This document shows positions 28,701 through 37,187 of a stretch of 64,000 nt of DNA, one piece after another. Below the pieces are notes generated by a model, which saw only the letters and a list, made by a program, of their open reading frames with translations, made no database searches and was not told where the DNA came from. Within the stretch, counting starts at the first letter, position 1. Each line of letters starts with the position of its first letter. A program made the position numbers and the translations under genes. Origin of the DNA: a virus. The stretch covers positions 41,002-105,001 of the IMG/VR virus record IMGVR_UViG_3300042887_003321; one strand, 5' to 3'.

Positions 28701-29702
28701 TTAAATTGAATGTGGTGAATAACTGAAAATAATATTTTGAACAGATTGACACTTCACTCTGATGATAGATTCTATCTCCGATTTAAATGAATCTGAATTT
28801 TCAAAATACATTGGTTTACCATAGTAAATAAAACAAAGTGTACCTGCCTCTTCCAATACATCAATTTTGTTGAACACCATATCGGTTACACCATTTAAAT
28901 TTATTGCTTTGATAAGTAAGTCCATATCCAACCAATTAACTTGTCTACTCCTACCAGTGGTAGCACCATATTCATTACCCAACAATCGAATCTTACTAAA
29001 GATTTCATTATCCCCCTCAAATTGCTTTGCTCCTACATAGGTACGATATCCTTTTGCTACCCCATACACCTTTCGTATCTTTTGTGGTGGAACACCATTC
29101 ATAATAGCAGAACCAACTGTACAATGTGATGATGTTACATAAGGGTAATCACCCCAATCAATATCTAACTCAAATCCTTGAGCACCTTCAAATAAGATTT
29201 TTACAGATGTACTACCATAAAACTCTTCGTAGATATCAATAATGTTTTTTAATTTGAATGTATCACCCACTCTAATACCTGTTCGGGCATACTTATCCCG
29301 ATACGCAGGCCCATTGCCTGTTTTGGTAGTTCCTATTTTTGTATCTTTGGAATCTTCCATCAAATGTTCGGACCTTATCATATGAACCCTCTTATCTATG
29401 AAAAGATAATCAGATACATTAATACCCTTATCCTCTAATTCTTTCCATTCCTTATAAAGGTCTGAAATGTTTACTACACATCCAGGCCCGATGATAGATT
29501 TAATACCATAGAATACACCAACGGGAATATAGTGGGTTACAAATTTTTCTCCATTGTGATAAACGGTATGGCCGGCATTTCCCCCTCCATTATAACGAAC
29601 CACATGAGTGTATTCTTTATCTTTGGATAGGAAATGCGCAACCTTACCTTTACCAGTATCACCGGCTTGTAAATCTACAATAATATCAGCGTACTGAATC
29701 AT
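28701..29702 (-). CDS. Compact adenylosuccinate synthetase (PurA family)
   Basis: The 333-residue protein has the PurA P-loop DLQAGDTGKGKV with D15 at the catalytic aspartate position, NGGGNAGHTV with H45, the IMP loop GTTKTGNGPAYRDKYAR, ATTGRSRQVNWLD and the guanine-specificity motif NKID. Bacterial PurA is about 430 residues; this size matches the short archaeal/phage form. PurZ enzymes, which make diaminopurine nucleotides, replace the catalytic Asp with Ser or Gly. This protein keeps Asp, so it is more likely a true IMP-aspartate ligase. Confidence 0.85.
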   Translation of the reverse strand: MIQYADIIVDLQAGDTGKGKVAHFLSKDKEYTHVVRYNGGGNAGHTVYHNGEKFVTHYIPVGVFYGIKSIIGPGCVVNISDLYKEWKELEDKGINVSDYLFIDKRVHMIRSEHLMEDSKDTKIGTTKTGNGPAYRDKYARTGIRVGDTFKLKNIIDIYEEFYGSTSVKILFEGAQGFELDIDWGDYPYVTSSHCTVGSAIMNGVPPQKIRKVYGVAKGYRTYVGAKQFEGDNEIFSKIRLLGNEYGATTGRSRQVNWLDMDLLIKAINLNGVTDMVFNKIDVLEEAGTLCFIYYGKPMYFENSDSFKSEIESIIRVKCQSVQNIIFSYSPHSI

Positions 29703-29750
29703 ACATAACTTTTTAAAAGATTATAACCCAAAGGCGCGGGTTTTATTTGA

Positions 29751-30167
29751 TTACTTAATTTTTAGTGATTTTGGTTTTGATTCTTCAGCAAATGGAATAC
29801 TGATTTTGAGTAAACCATCTTTCATAGATGCTTCTGCTGAATTCAAATCATATTTACGGGCAATCTTATATCCTAAATTAAAAGAGCGCTTTGCGATTCC
29901 TTTGTGAATATAGTTTACACCTTCTTTGGTTTCATCTTTTTTGGTATAAGAAACCCTCAACAAATCGCCTTCAATATTGATATCAATATCTTCTTTGGTT
30001 AAACCGGTGCCAGCGATTTCAAAACATAACCCTTCTTTAGTTTCGTAGATATCTACGGGATGACCGATTTTTACATCCATCGCTGGTGCGAAAAATGAAT
30101 CGGTTGTGAAAAAGTTTTTCACCAAAATATCAAATGGTGAAGCAGGTAATTCTCTAATGTGTGTCAT
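29751..30167 (-). CDS. Hsp20 small heat-shock protein
   Basis: The 138-residue protein has an alpha-crystallin domain (about 30-125): VDIYETKEGLCFEIAGTGLT, KEDIDINIEGDLLRVSY, KGIAKRSFNLGYKI and the closing DGLLKISIPF. Hsp20 genes are common in T4-like phages of cyanobacteria and other marine bacteria. They hold unfolding proteins and may aid virion assembly under stress. It lies 48 bases upstream of the purA-like gene, with a short GC hairpin between them (AACCCGCG...GGGTT). Confidence 0.9.
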   Translation of the reverse strand: MTHIRELPASPFDILVKNFFTTDSFFAPAMDVKIGHPVDIYETKEGLCFEIAGTGLTKEDIDINIEGDLLRVSYTKKDETKEGVNYIHKGIAKRSFNLGYKIARKYDLNSAEASMKDGLLKISIPFAEESKPKSLKIK

Positions 30168-30283
30168 AATAGTCCTTAAATCTATTTTAATTGTTAAACA
30201 TAATTTTAATTTTGACCCCTTACGGTAGTCGGTTGCGCCCTTAGGTTATACTCTTTTAATATATATCAAAAATCATACCAAAG

Positions 30284-30502
30284 TTATTTGTGTCTTGAAT
30301 TATGTAATTGGAACAAATAAGCCTTTGCTTCGGATTGAGTTGGTGTGGATGTTAAATAAACTTCTCTCCCATTTGATGAATTAACTAAATAGCATCTGAA
30401 CTCATCTTCCATAAACAATTTATTGAAAAAAATTTTTGTATCTTTTTTATACCGAATCTGACCAAATATTCCATTATCAAAATCAAACTCATCAAGTATC
30501 AT
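30284..30502 (-). CDS. Small protein of unknown function
   Basis: The 72-residue protein starts MILDEFDFDNGIFGQIRYKK and ends FQLHNSRHK. It has an alternating beta/charged composition and no known motif. It lies 3 bases after the 127-residue gene upstream and is the last of a ten-gene run of tightly packed small genes. A 116-base gap without an ORF separates it from hsp20. Confidence 0.55.
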   Translation of the reverse strand: MILDEFDFDNGIFGQIRYKKDTKIFFNKLFMEDEFRCYLVNSSNGREVYLTSTPTQSEAKAYLFQLHNSRHK

Positions 30503-30505
30503 AAA

Positions 30506-30889
30506 TTAATTTAATGATGTTGGTGGTACTTGTCCTATTACAATAAATCTATGCGTATCCCCATTTGGGGAACGAACTACATCAGATTTTTTAAGTATAA
30601 ATCCATCACAAATCAATTTAAGTAGTACGGGTGTAATATCTTCGTTTTGTAGACATTGAATTTTTATGAACTTTTTATTTTTATCTTCAGTATCATAATC
30701 GGAAAATAAACTTTCCAATCTGTCCGCATCTAAACTATCCTCATCAGAAAATTCTATAATATCTTCTTCATCGCCCAGCTTTTCAAAAAAGCCTGAATAC
30801 ATATCGGAAAAATATATCAACTTATCTCTTGGTGAGAGAGATTTATAGAAATCATACTCCTGCTCATTCCAGAAAACTTCCATATCCAT
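30506..30889 (-). CDS. Acidic protein of unknown function
   Basis: The 127-residue protein is very acidic in the middle (DEEDIIEFSDEDSLDADRLE, about 38-57) and more ordered at the end (VLLKLICDGFILKKSDVVRS). The start context TATTTATTACTATGGATA is nearly identical to that of the helical protein gene at 22236-22733, perhaps a shared expression signal. No family is recognised. Confidence 0.55.
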   Translation of the reverse strand: MDMEVFWNEQEYDFYKSLSPRDKLIYFSDMYSGFFEKLGDEEDIIEFSDEDSLDADRLESLFSDYDTEDKNKKFIKIQCLQNEDITPVLLKLICDGFILKKSDVVRSPNGDTHRFIVIGQVPPTSLN

Positions 30890-30901
30890 AGTAATAAATA
30901 G

Positions 30902-31390
30902 TTAATCTTTTTTATATTGTTCGTTTAACCAAACTAAAATTTCTTTGGATAATGCGTAACCACTTTCAGCAATATACTCATCAATTATCCACACAACCTC
31001 TTCCAATATTTCGTTTTTATTATAATATGTTTTATTCAAAATAAGTTGCAGTCTTTCCCGCATTTTAGTTTTATAAACATCATCTACCTCTACATCGGTA
31101 GAAAAGAAAACTGTTTTAAGATTATTTTTTACTAAAGTATAATATGGTTCTTTTTTCTTTTTTATTATATCAGCACAATTGGAAATATAATTATCAAAAG
31201 TTTCTTTGTTTAAAAGAATTGATTCTCTATCTGTTGCGTTATGTATATGCGTTATTGGCCCAGTAGTCGGTGCGTTTGAGCTAATAGCAAATGAATGTGA
31301 TGTGTGTGGGTCTGGCTTAAATCCATATCCACCAAACAAAGCATCTTTTAATTTTTCAAATTCAGTAGTGCTTTGATTGTTTGAACCCAT
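30902..31390 (-). CDS. Protein of unknown function
   Basis: The 162-residue protein starts MGSNNQSTTEFEKLKDALFG. Its N-terminal 40 residues are low in structure. From about residue 55 it is helical with charged segments (IIKKKKEPYYTLVKNNLKTV and a C-terminal SKEILVWLNEQYKKD). It is 12 bases from the next gene. There is no recognisable motif. Confidence 0.55.
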   Translation of the reverse strand: MGSNNQSTTEFEKLKDALFGGYGFKPDPHTSHSFAISSNAPTTGPITHIHNATDRESILLNKETFDNYISNCADIIKKKKEPYYTLVKNNLKTVFFSTDVEVDDVYKTKMRERLQLILNKTYYNKNEILEEVVWIIDEYIAESGYALSKEILVWLNEQYKKD

Positions 31391-31399
31391 TGTGTTTTA

Positions 31400-31705
31400 T
31401 TAGTTAAATATATTTAACCTATACTTTTTTTCTACTGTTAGTAAAGCATCATTAAGAGTATCAATAATTCGTTCTGCTTCCGCTTTTGTAATTACCATTT
31501 CATTATTCCCTATCTTTAAACTACCAATTTCGGTAAATGGTTTTACGGGATAATCGGATGGCTTTAGTTCGGGATTAATTTGTAAATCAATATCAGTATA
31601 GTTTTTTCCAGCGTATTTCTGAAACTTAGCTTCCTGTTTTTGAGTTATTCCAAACGAATTATTTACATAACTCTTAATCGGTGCGTTTTTATATTTACTA
31701 TTCAT
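31400..31705 (-). CDS. Protein of unknown function
   Basis: The 101-residue protein starts MNSKYKNAPIKSYVNNSFGI. The C-terminal half reads FTEIGSLKIGNNEMVITKAE, then AERIIDTLNDALLTVEKKYR, which looks like a short beta hairpin followed by a helix. It sits in the same run of small genes. There is no known family and nothing unusual in base composition. Confidence 0.55.
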   Translation of the reverse strand: MNSKYKNAPIKSYVNNSFGITQKQEAKFQKYAGKNYTDIDLQINPELKPSDYPVKPFTEIGSLKIGNNEMVITKAEAERIIDTLNDALLTVEKKYRLNIFN

Positions 31706-31751
31706 AACTTTTTTGTTTAATTGTTATACAATAATAAATATAGAAAAAGAA

Positions 31752-32102
31752 TTAATTATTATCTATTTTTGACTTTTTGTTTTTCCTAAAATTACGGGAT
31801 GATACCCTATTGAATTTTCTTTCATCAAAATCCATTATACTTTTATCGGGATGTGTGCGATTAATATTCTGAATCGTTTTCAAACATTCATTAGCCCAAT
31901 ACCAAGCATCCATAATAGTTGGTTGAGAGGGTAAATAAACCTCATCACCAATATACCCACCATATCCATTAGATACTTTGTATCTGCCCTCTGGAGTCAT
32001 AGTGGTTTTAGCATCAGGAAACTTTTTAAGTACACGCCGTTTAATCCTATCAAACTGCGGATTCACCGATACTACCTTCGGCTGCGTCATTTTCTTTTTC
32101 AT
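31752..32102 (-). CDS. Protein of unknown function
   Basis: The 116-residue protein (or 112, from MTQPKVV at 32090) contains MTPEGRYKVSNGYGGYI and a basic C-terminus (RNFRKNKKSKIDNN). The phrase MTPxGRYxV also occurs in the 127-residue protein at 38468-38851, so the two may share a small domain. It overlaps the upstream gene by about 40-50 bases. Confidence 0.55.
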   Translation of the reverse strand: MKKKMTQPKVVSVNPQFDRIKRRVLKKFPDAKTTMTPEGRYKVSNGYGGYIGDEVYLPSQPTIMDAWYWANECLKTIQNINRTHPDKSIMDFDERKFNRVSSRNFRKNKKSKIDNN

Positions 32103-32304
32103 TGAATAATTGGGTTAATCGTTTATTGATTAAAAAGCCATTAGCTATTTCTTTATTAAGTGAACAATTTTCTATCAATCTACCATCTTCTAATTTTACA
32201 TCGTAAGCATTGCTGTTTCTGATTTTTGTTTTTGAAACAACCTTACCCACCATAAAATTAGTATATACACTAACTACTACTCTGTCTCCTATGCTATAAA
32301 CCAT
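32050..32304 (-). CDS. Small protein, possible KOW/SH3-like barrel
   Basis: The 84-residue protein starts MVYSIGDRVVVSVYTNFMVG followed by KVVSKTKIRNSNAYDVKLEDG. The pattern (IGDRV.V.....G.V......AYDV.LEDGR) fits a small SH3/KOW-like barrel, often found in nucleic-acid-binding or ribosome-associated proteins. The last third is helical. It overlaps the next gene by 53 bases. The function is unknown. Confidence 0.55.
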   Translation of the reverse strand: MVYSIGDRVVVSVYTNFMVGKVVSKTKIRNSNAYDVKLEDGRLIENCSLNKEIANGFLINKRLTQLFNEKENDAAEGSIGESAV

Positions 32305-32306
32305 AC

Positions 32307-32510
32307 TTAATTTCCAATCACATTTAGAATTTTTGTTTGTGTAACGGAACTAACTTCAAACTCCAATGGAGAATTTTGTAGAAACGCGGTGATATGTGCT
32401 TCTGCATCTGTAACCGATACTGCTTTTATCAAATACTGTTCCGTGTTCTTTTTGATTTTACCATTACCATTATCGGTCTCAACTTTTACTTTTACTAAAT
32501 AGTACATCAT
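32307..32510 (-). CDS. DUF4494-like protein
   Basis: The 67-residue protein reads YYLVKVKVETDNGNGKIKKN, TEQYLIKAVSVTDAEAHITA, FEVSSVTQTKILNVI. This follows the DUF4494 family (VKVKVE...GK.KK.TE.YLV.A.S.TEAEA...), which I know mainly from Bacteroidota and their phages. It supports the host assignment. The function of the family is unknown. Confidence 0.7.
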   Translation of the reverse strand: MMYYLVKVKVETDNGNGKIKKNTEQYLIKAVSVTDAEAHITAFLQNSPLEFEVSSVTQTKILNVIGN

Positions 32511-32517
32511 AATTTTT

Positions 32518-32784
32518 TTACTTTAATTTATTTTTAACGATTTCACAAGTTTTATGAAAATTTTCTTTACCCCATTTACCTAATTGTTCGTGATGAGAAT
32601 GGGATATTACCTCACCACTAACAGCAGCAGTTCCATAAGCAAACCTCTTCAGTTTATAACCTGATAGTGGGGTTGAAAACCTTTTTAGGTATTCTGCTTT
32701 ACTATCTAAATATTCAAAGAATTCATCTCTGGATAAAGATTCCAATTCTTCGTTACTCAATGGTTTGTTCGGGTCATACATCAT
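32518..32784 (-). CDS. Small protein of unknown function
   Basis: The 88-residue protein starts MMYDPNKPLSNEELESLSRD (the second Met at 32781 is equally possible). It is helical at both ends with a central LSGYKLKRFAYGTAAVSGEV segment. The -7 box of its promoter lies only 3-6 bases upstream, so the mRNA is probably leaderless. No family is recognised. Confidence 0.55.
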   Translation of the reverse strand: MMYDPNKPLSNEELESLSRDEFFEYLDSKAEYLKRFSTPLSGYKLKRFAYGTAAVSGEVISHSHHEQLGKWGKENFHKTCEIVKNKLK

Positions 32785-32786
32785 AT

Positions 32787-32818
32787 CAAATATACAAAAG
32801 AAATTTTAAATATCAAAA
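32787..32818 (-). promoter_or_regulatory. Promoter within the end of the upstream gene
   Basis: Minus strand: TTTTG (32814-32818), 19 bases, TATATTTG (32787-32794). The -33 box overlaps the stop region of the 100-residue gene, and the ATG follows within 3-6 bases. Confidence 0.65.
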
Positions 32819-33115
32819 TATTGGTGATACATTTTTTTGAGAATAACTATCTTTCTCACAAATTTCAAATCTATAATTACCATTACCATTATCCCACATT
32901 GTAATAATGAATGTATCCGCCGTTCCAATTGCTTGACAGACTCCTCTGAAAGCAGGTGCTTCTTTAATAACAATACCGCCATGCCTGTTAAGCGCTTTAA
33001 TCCTACCCAATGCTCTGATAGGTCCCACAAAATCGGATTGCTTATATCTAGTATAATGATTTTTTTTATACTCTTTTAATGCGTTTAAGGTTTTCATCTT
33101 GGGTTTCATCTTCAT
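32813..33115 (-). CDS. Protein of unknown function
   Basis: The 100-residue protein starts MKMKPKMKTLNALKEYKKNH and has a basic N-terminus and a beta-rich rest (GGIVIKEAPAFRGVCQAIGT, ADTFIITMWDNGNGNYRFEI). It overlaps the stop of the upstream gene by 1 base. No motif is recognised; overlapping frames at the same place look like shadows. Confidence 0.55.
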   Translation of the reverse strand: MKMKPKMKTLNALKEYKKNHYTRYKQSDFVGPIRALGRIKALNRHGGIVIKEAPAFRGVCQAIGTADTFIITMWDNGNGNYRFEICEKDSYSQKNVSPIF

Positions 33116-33534
33116 TATTTATTAATTGATTTTTGATAGTAATAATTATATAACTCATCTAAATCCATTGGGGATTCATTCATCATTTCATCCCACACAT
33201 CAATACCAAACTTTTTTTGTAGTTCACTCCGAAGCGAATTCAATATACGAATCTCATCTAACTCACCTTCAAATTCAAGCTTCAAAGCACGAACCCTATC
33301 CATCCTACTCGCATCCCGTGCAGATTCACACCTATCAAAGTCTGAACTGCCACCATACTTTTTATAGGCAAGTTCATATGCACGATTTGCTTTTTTCCTA
33401 GCCTCAAAAGCCTGTTTGAAAAAATCGGATAAATCAAAATCACCATTTACAATCTTATCATAAAGATGCGCATTAAAAGAAAGGGGCTCTTTACGAGCCC
33501 CATTTCTCCACCATTTGAACTTATTATACCCCAT
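33115..33534 (-). CDS. Helical protein of unknown function
   Basis: The 139-residue protein starts MGYNKFKWWRNGARKEPLSF. Residues 38-100 form long charged helices (FFKQAFEARKKANRAYELAY and RMDRVRALKLEFEGELDEIR), and the end is acidic with aromatic residues (MDLDELYNYYYQKSINK). It is 5 bases downstream of the AAA+ gene and may belong to the AAA+/VWA unit, but the function is unknown. Confidence 0.6.
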   Translation of the reverse strand: MGYNKFKWWRNGARKEPLSFNAHLYDKIVNGDFDLSDFFKQAFEARKKANRAYELAYKKYGGSSDFDRCESARDASRMDRVRALKLEFEGELDEIRILNSLRSELQKKFGIDVWDEMMNESPMDLDELYNYYYQKSINK

Positions 33535-33539
33535 ATAAA

Positions 33540-34826
33540 TTAAAACGGATTATTAACAGCAGTATCTTCGGTATTGAAGAGGTTTTCTTCACCAGTTTTT
33601 ACAAACTTTTGAACGAACTGCTTCATAAACACACGCTCCGATTGAGCCCCACCACTACTATCAAAGAAGGGATAGATAGCAATCTCAGCGGCCTCAGTCA
33701 AACTAAATCCATCGTAGAGTAGCGAACCAATTTCCACCGCAGTACGAGTAGATAGCGAGTTAGTCAGTTTGGGTGATTCACTACGAATCTCATCACGAGT
33801 CATCGCCGTAATTTCAGCCACATTGCCCAACAGTTCCGAAGATACTGAAGGATACATCATCCCAAGCAAAGTTGATTCTTCATCCTTAGTCAACGAATCC
33901 ATTTCAATAATCGTAAATCGGTCTAAGATAGCACGGTCAAGCATTCGGGTGGCGGTATATTCATTACCAATGTTAGCGGAAGCGATGAACGAAACACCAT
34001 CGGCCACATTGATAGTGGGAGCATCAGCGGCTTCATCCAAACGAAGGTAGCGTTGGCCAGGGTCAAGAACCGTCATCAAAATGTTCCACGCTTCAGGATG
34101 CGCCCTCGTAATCTCGTCCAACACAACCACAGTGTTTGGTGTTTGGATTGCCTTTACAAAAGGTGATTGATTAAACACAGTACCTTTGGCCGTGTCATAT
34201 TGAGTATTACCAATCAAAGTAGTTCGCGGGTCCTGCGTAGCACCCAAGTTGATGATGAAAGTAGAATACCCATCAATTGAAGAAGCCGCAGCTTTAGCAG
34301 CCATCGTCTTACCACATCCAGCCGCACCGGTCATCATAATGTTCTTACCACGAAGAATATTACGAATTAAATATTTCCATTTAAGTTCTGGCATAAACAA
34401 CATCTTCGGCTTCAACTCCGCAGCTTCGCAGTGAATAAAGTTCAAAACATTTTCAGGCATAACCACCGGAGCGGTGGTTTGAGCTGGGGTTGATACCACA
34501 GTCACAGTAGGTTTGTGAACCGAATCCACAGCGTACTGCCCCAACCCACCATTTGGTTTATTGAAGTTCATAACAGGAGTGGTATCGGTTGCTTTAGAAG
34601 CGGGAACACGGCCAAAACAAAGTTCACCAGATGTGAACGAACCCTTTACCCTAATTTTGAATCGGAATTTATCAGGTCGCTTAGAAGCCTGAAGAGCCCT
34701 GCTGTAGAGGGAAGTCCCTTTCTCATTAAGAGCTGGGATGTTGAACATTGCTCCATTTGAATCTTGGAACATTAGTACGCCGTTACTTTGAACGATAGTA
34801 CCGAAAACGAATCTTTGGTTTTTCAT
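33540..34826 (-). CDS. MoxR/CobS-like AAA+ ATPase
   Basis: The 428-residue protein has a non-conserved N-terminal domain (about 1-150), then Walker A MTGAAGCGKTM (about 172), Walker B VVVLDEITRAHPE (about 237) and a sensor-like FIASANIGNEYTATRMLDRAILDRF. The helix-2-type insert and the ANIG...R motif match MoxR/CobS-type AAA+ proteins, which work with a VWA protein to remodel protein complexes or insert metals. The partner is the next gene upstream. Base composition is more GC-rich than in most neighbours. Confidence 0.85.
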   Translation of the reverse strand: MKNQRFVFGTIVQSNGVLMFQDSNGAMFNIPALNEKGTSLYSRALQASKRPDKFRFKIRVKGSFTSGELCFGRVPASKATDTTPVMNFNKPNGGLGQYAVDSVHKPTVTVVSTPAQTTAPVVMPENVLNFIHCEAAELKPKMLFMPELKWKYLIRNILRGKNIMMTGAAGCGKTMAAKAAASSIDGYSTFIINLGATQDPRTTLIGNTQYDTAKGTVFNQSPFVKAIQTPNTVVVLDEITRAHPEAWNILMTVLDPGQRYLRLDEAADAPTINVADGVSFIASANIGNEYTATRMLDRAILDRFTIIEMDSLTKDEESTLLGMMYPSVSSELLGNVAEITAMTRDEIRSESPKLTNSLSTRTAVEIGSLLYDGFSLTEAAEIAIYPFFDSSGGAQSERVFMKQFVQKFVKTGEENLFNTEDTAVNNPF

Positions 34827-34849
34827 ATATAGGGGTTTAACTTACAATA

Positions 34850-34881
34850 TAAAGATACTACAAAAGTAGCAATTATCCAAA
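34850..34881 (-). promoter_or_regulatory. Repeated promoter module (AAA+ gene)
   Basis: Minus strand: TTTGG (34877-34881), 19 bases, TATCTTTA (34850-34857). Upstream lie the repeated ATTTAACGCAAATTTAACAT block, an exact DnaA-box sequence TTATCCACA (plus strand, 34908-34916) and the palindromic terminator. Confidence 0.7.
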
Positions 34882-34934
34882 CTTTTTATGTTAAATTTGC
34901 GTTAAATTTATCCACAGCGTATCCACATTTGAGG

Positions 34935-34959
34935 GAAAAGTGTCCATTTTATTGGACAC
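34935..34959 (-). terminator. Palindromic terminator of the VWA gene
   Basis: Minus strand: GTGTCC, 8-base loop, GGACAC then TTTTC. The stop codon of the VWA gene lies in the loop. It is one of six copies of the same palindrome. Confidence 0.65.
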
Positions 34960-37123
34960 CCACCTCAAACTTACCATTTAATGTCTTAGCCAGGTCCATA
35001 ACCTCTTTTACATTAATGAACCTCGCGTCCTTACCATACATCCGATTAAAATCATCGGCGTAGGAGGTATTATGCATTCGTTGCGAACTATATTCACTAA
35101 TAAAGTAAGATAGAACACTAACACCACCCATCCTCATTTTATTGACCTGGTCAGCGGTGTGTTTAATAGCAGAGTCGCCCTCATAACTCATTTCCTTATT
35201 TTCAAAGGTAGGCATACCATCCGAAAAGTTAATTAGGTATTTATCGGAATTATCTTTGGAATTCAAAATTTCTCCCATAATCGCCTCATAACACAATCCT
35301 TCAGGTGTTGTACCATTTGGAATTAAATGTTTGAACATACTTTTAATCTTTGAGAAATTATCAACCCTACTATCATAAGCAATTACAATCATCGGAACTG
35401 ATGTGCCATTATCATATGTGCTTCGGTAACTAATAACCACATTGATATTTGATATCATTGAAGCGGCCTTAGCGATAGCAACCACAGCAGTTTGTGTGTT
35501 ATCCCATTTCTTTCCACCCATTGAACCACTAGCATCAACTGAAATGTGAAGAGTAACCGGCTTTACCGAATTAGTTTGAATCTTTTCAAAGATATTGAAA
35601 TTACCAAACCCAACCTCGTGTAACATTCGGGATGATATTTTACCCGATTTAAGACGGGGTGTAACCAAACTACGATTCTCATCACGCGTTTTCAGCTTCT
35701 TACCCAATAAAACACCTAATGCGATACCATTATCAATGTGGGTTTGATTATAATCAGTTCTACCATTGTAGTTTGTAGTAATACCAAATGCCTGAGATTC
35801 AATCAGCGATTTAGTCAGCTTCCTAACTAAATAACACGATGTTTTCTGAACACCACGCCATTGAATTTCAGCGGATACATTCTTCAAATCTACATCAGAT
35901 TCTTCTAAAGCGTTTACTACAGAGGATTCATTTTTACCAATCTTCCTTTTAGCAATATCACCATTCAAAAAATCTTTCTGCTTTTTTATAGCGTTATTAA
36001 GTCTGTTTCTAAGAGAAGGTGAAAGTTTATCTCCAGAACCACCAGAACTATTGTTAGAAGAATCACCATCAGAAGAATCACCATCAGAAGAATCACCATC
36101 AGAAGAATCACCATCAGAAGAATTACTCATATCCAAATTACCATCACCATTAGATTCCATAGAATCGTTACCTGTTTGGGGTGAATCAGTATCACCTGTC
36201 ATTGGTGAATTACCGTTAGAATCACCTGAAGATGATTCATTACCATCACCATCAGATGAAGAAGATGATTCTTTACTTTGTGCGGGGTTATTAGTATAAA
36301 CTGCATCAAAGATAGTTAAGAAAATATTAGAAGCCAACTCCAAACTATCAGTAGTAGTTTTTAACCTACCAATGTTTTTTAAATCCATCAAAGCCCAAAT
36401 CGTTGGAAAAGATTTTAGAGCACCCAACCTACGATTTTTGTTTGTAATGTTGATGAGTCGGAACATATAAGATTCCCAATCTTCGGTGGTATATTCATCA
36501 GATACCAAAGCCTTATCAATAACACTATCATTAAAGTATTTATCATACATAGAGTGATAGTACCCACGATAACCAGGGGCTGTGTTATAAATGTAATTAT
36601 CAATTCGCCTATCCTCAACAATATTAAGGATATCTTTTAGATAAGTATATGCATCCTGCCTCAATGCACGAACAGCCAATATATCAGATTCAAATACCGT
36701 CGGCATTTCAGCAATACGATTAGCAATAACGGGTGGTATCACTGTAGAGCTTGGTGCGAAATATTTTTGAAGAATACTAAATTCGGTAAGTTTAATGTGC
36801 GAACCTTCGTGGAGAGCCAAACCTACCGTCGGGTCAAATTCAGCATCATCCAATTTTGAAGAAATTACCACAGTACTACCATCAGTATAAGATTGGTTGC
36901 CTGTAGAAAATTTGACAGGAATTTGTTTGTTTGTTACAATTCTAACAAAGTTAGAAATGGCCCGTTTATAAGAGGCCAACTTAATAAGGTCATTAGTTTT
37001 GACCTCATACGCATCAGTTTTAGTAGAACCACCAAAACCACCACGATATATGGTAGGGGTAAAGAGCGACTTATCCAACCAATAGTCGGAATAGTAGGAC
37101 TTGCTTTTTTTGTATTTTTTCAT
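34949..37123 (-). CDS. VWA-domain protein (CobT-like partner of the AAA+ ATPase)
   Basis: The 724-residue protein has an N-terminal half with a GLALHEGSHIKLTEF-type motif (HExxH-like, about residues 108-115), a long Ser/Asp/Gly linker (about 280-360) containing five SDGDS units, and a C-terminal von Willebrand A domain with the MIDAS motif DASGSMGG near residue 530. The combination of zincin-like N-terminus, acidic linker and VWA domain resembles CobT and other MoxR-coupled VWA proteins. With the AAA+ gene it probably forms a chelatase-like or remodelling machine. Confidence 0.82.
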   Translation of the reverse strand: MKKYKKSKSYYSDYWLDKSLFTPTIYRGGFGGSTKTDAYEVKTNDLIKLASYKRAISNFVRIVTNKQIPVKFSTGNQSYTDGSTVVISSKLDDAEFDPTVGLALHEGSHIKLTEFSILQKYFAPSSTVIPPVIANRIAEMPTVFESDILAVRALRQDAYTYLKDILNIVEDRRIDNYIYNTAPGYRGYYHSMYDKYFNDSVIDKALVSDEYTTEDWESYMFRLINITNKNRRLGALKSFPTIWALMDLKNIGRLKTTTDSLELASNIFLTIFDAVYTNNPAQSKESSSSSDGDGNESSSGDSNGNSPMTGDTDSPQTGNDSMESNGDGNLDMSNSSDGDSSDGDSSDGDSSDGDSSNNSSGGSGDKLSPSLRNRLNNAIKKQKDFLNGDIAKRKIGKNESSVVNALEESDVDLKNVSAEIQWRGVQKTSCYLVRKLTKSLIESQAFGITTNYNGRTDYNQTHIDNGIALGVLLGKKLKTRDENRSLVTPRLKSGKISSRMLHEVGFGNFNIFEKIQTNSVKPVTLHISVDASGSMGGKKWDNTQTAVVAIAKAASMISNINVVISYRSTYDNGTSVPMIVIAYDSRVDNFSKIKSMFKHLIPNGTTPEGLCYEAIMGEILNSKDNSDKYLINFSDGMPTFENKEMSYEGDSAIKHTADQVNKMRMGGVSVLSYFISEYSSQRMHNTSYADDFNRMYGKDARFINVKEVMDLAKTLNGKFEVGVQ
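36056..36124 (-). repeat. 15-bp tandem repeat encoding SDGDS
   Basis: About four and a half copies of the 15-base unit agaagaatcaccatc (plus strand) inside the VWA gene. They encode the acidic linker between the N-terminal domain and the VWA domain, and their copy number may vary between isolates. Confidence 0.9.
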
Positions 37124-37146
37124 ATAGGAGGAATTAACTTACAAAG

Positions 37147-37178
37147 TAAAGATAATACAGAAATAGGGAATATCCAAA
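37147..37178 (-). promoter_or_regulatory. Repeated promoter module (VWA gene)
   Basis: Minus strand: TTTGG (37174-37178), 19 bases, TATCTTTA (37147-37154), with the TTTAACGCAAATTTAATATT block upstream. It overlaps the end of the 55-residue gene at 37188. Confidence 0.7.
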
Positions 37179-37187
37179 CTTTCAATA

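Noticed and set aside
28701-29702. Assignment as PurZ (diaminopurine synthesis)
   Set aside because: The catalytic Asp of PurA is retained (GDTGKGK); PurZ has Ser or Gly there. Kept as PurA-like.
36051-36299. Plus-strand ORF over the SDGDS repeat
   Set aside because: It is the antisense reading of a 15-base repeat with no start signal.
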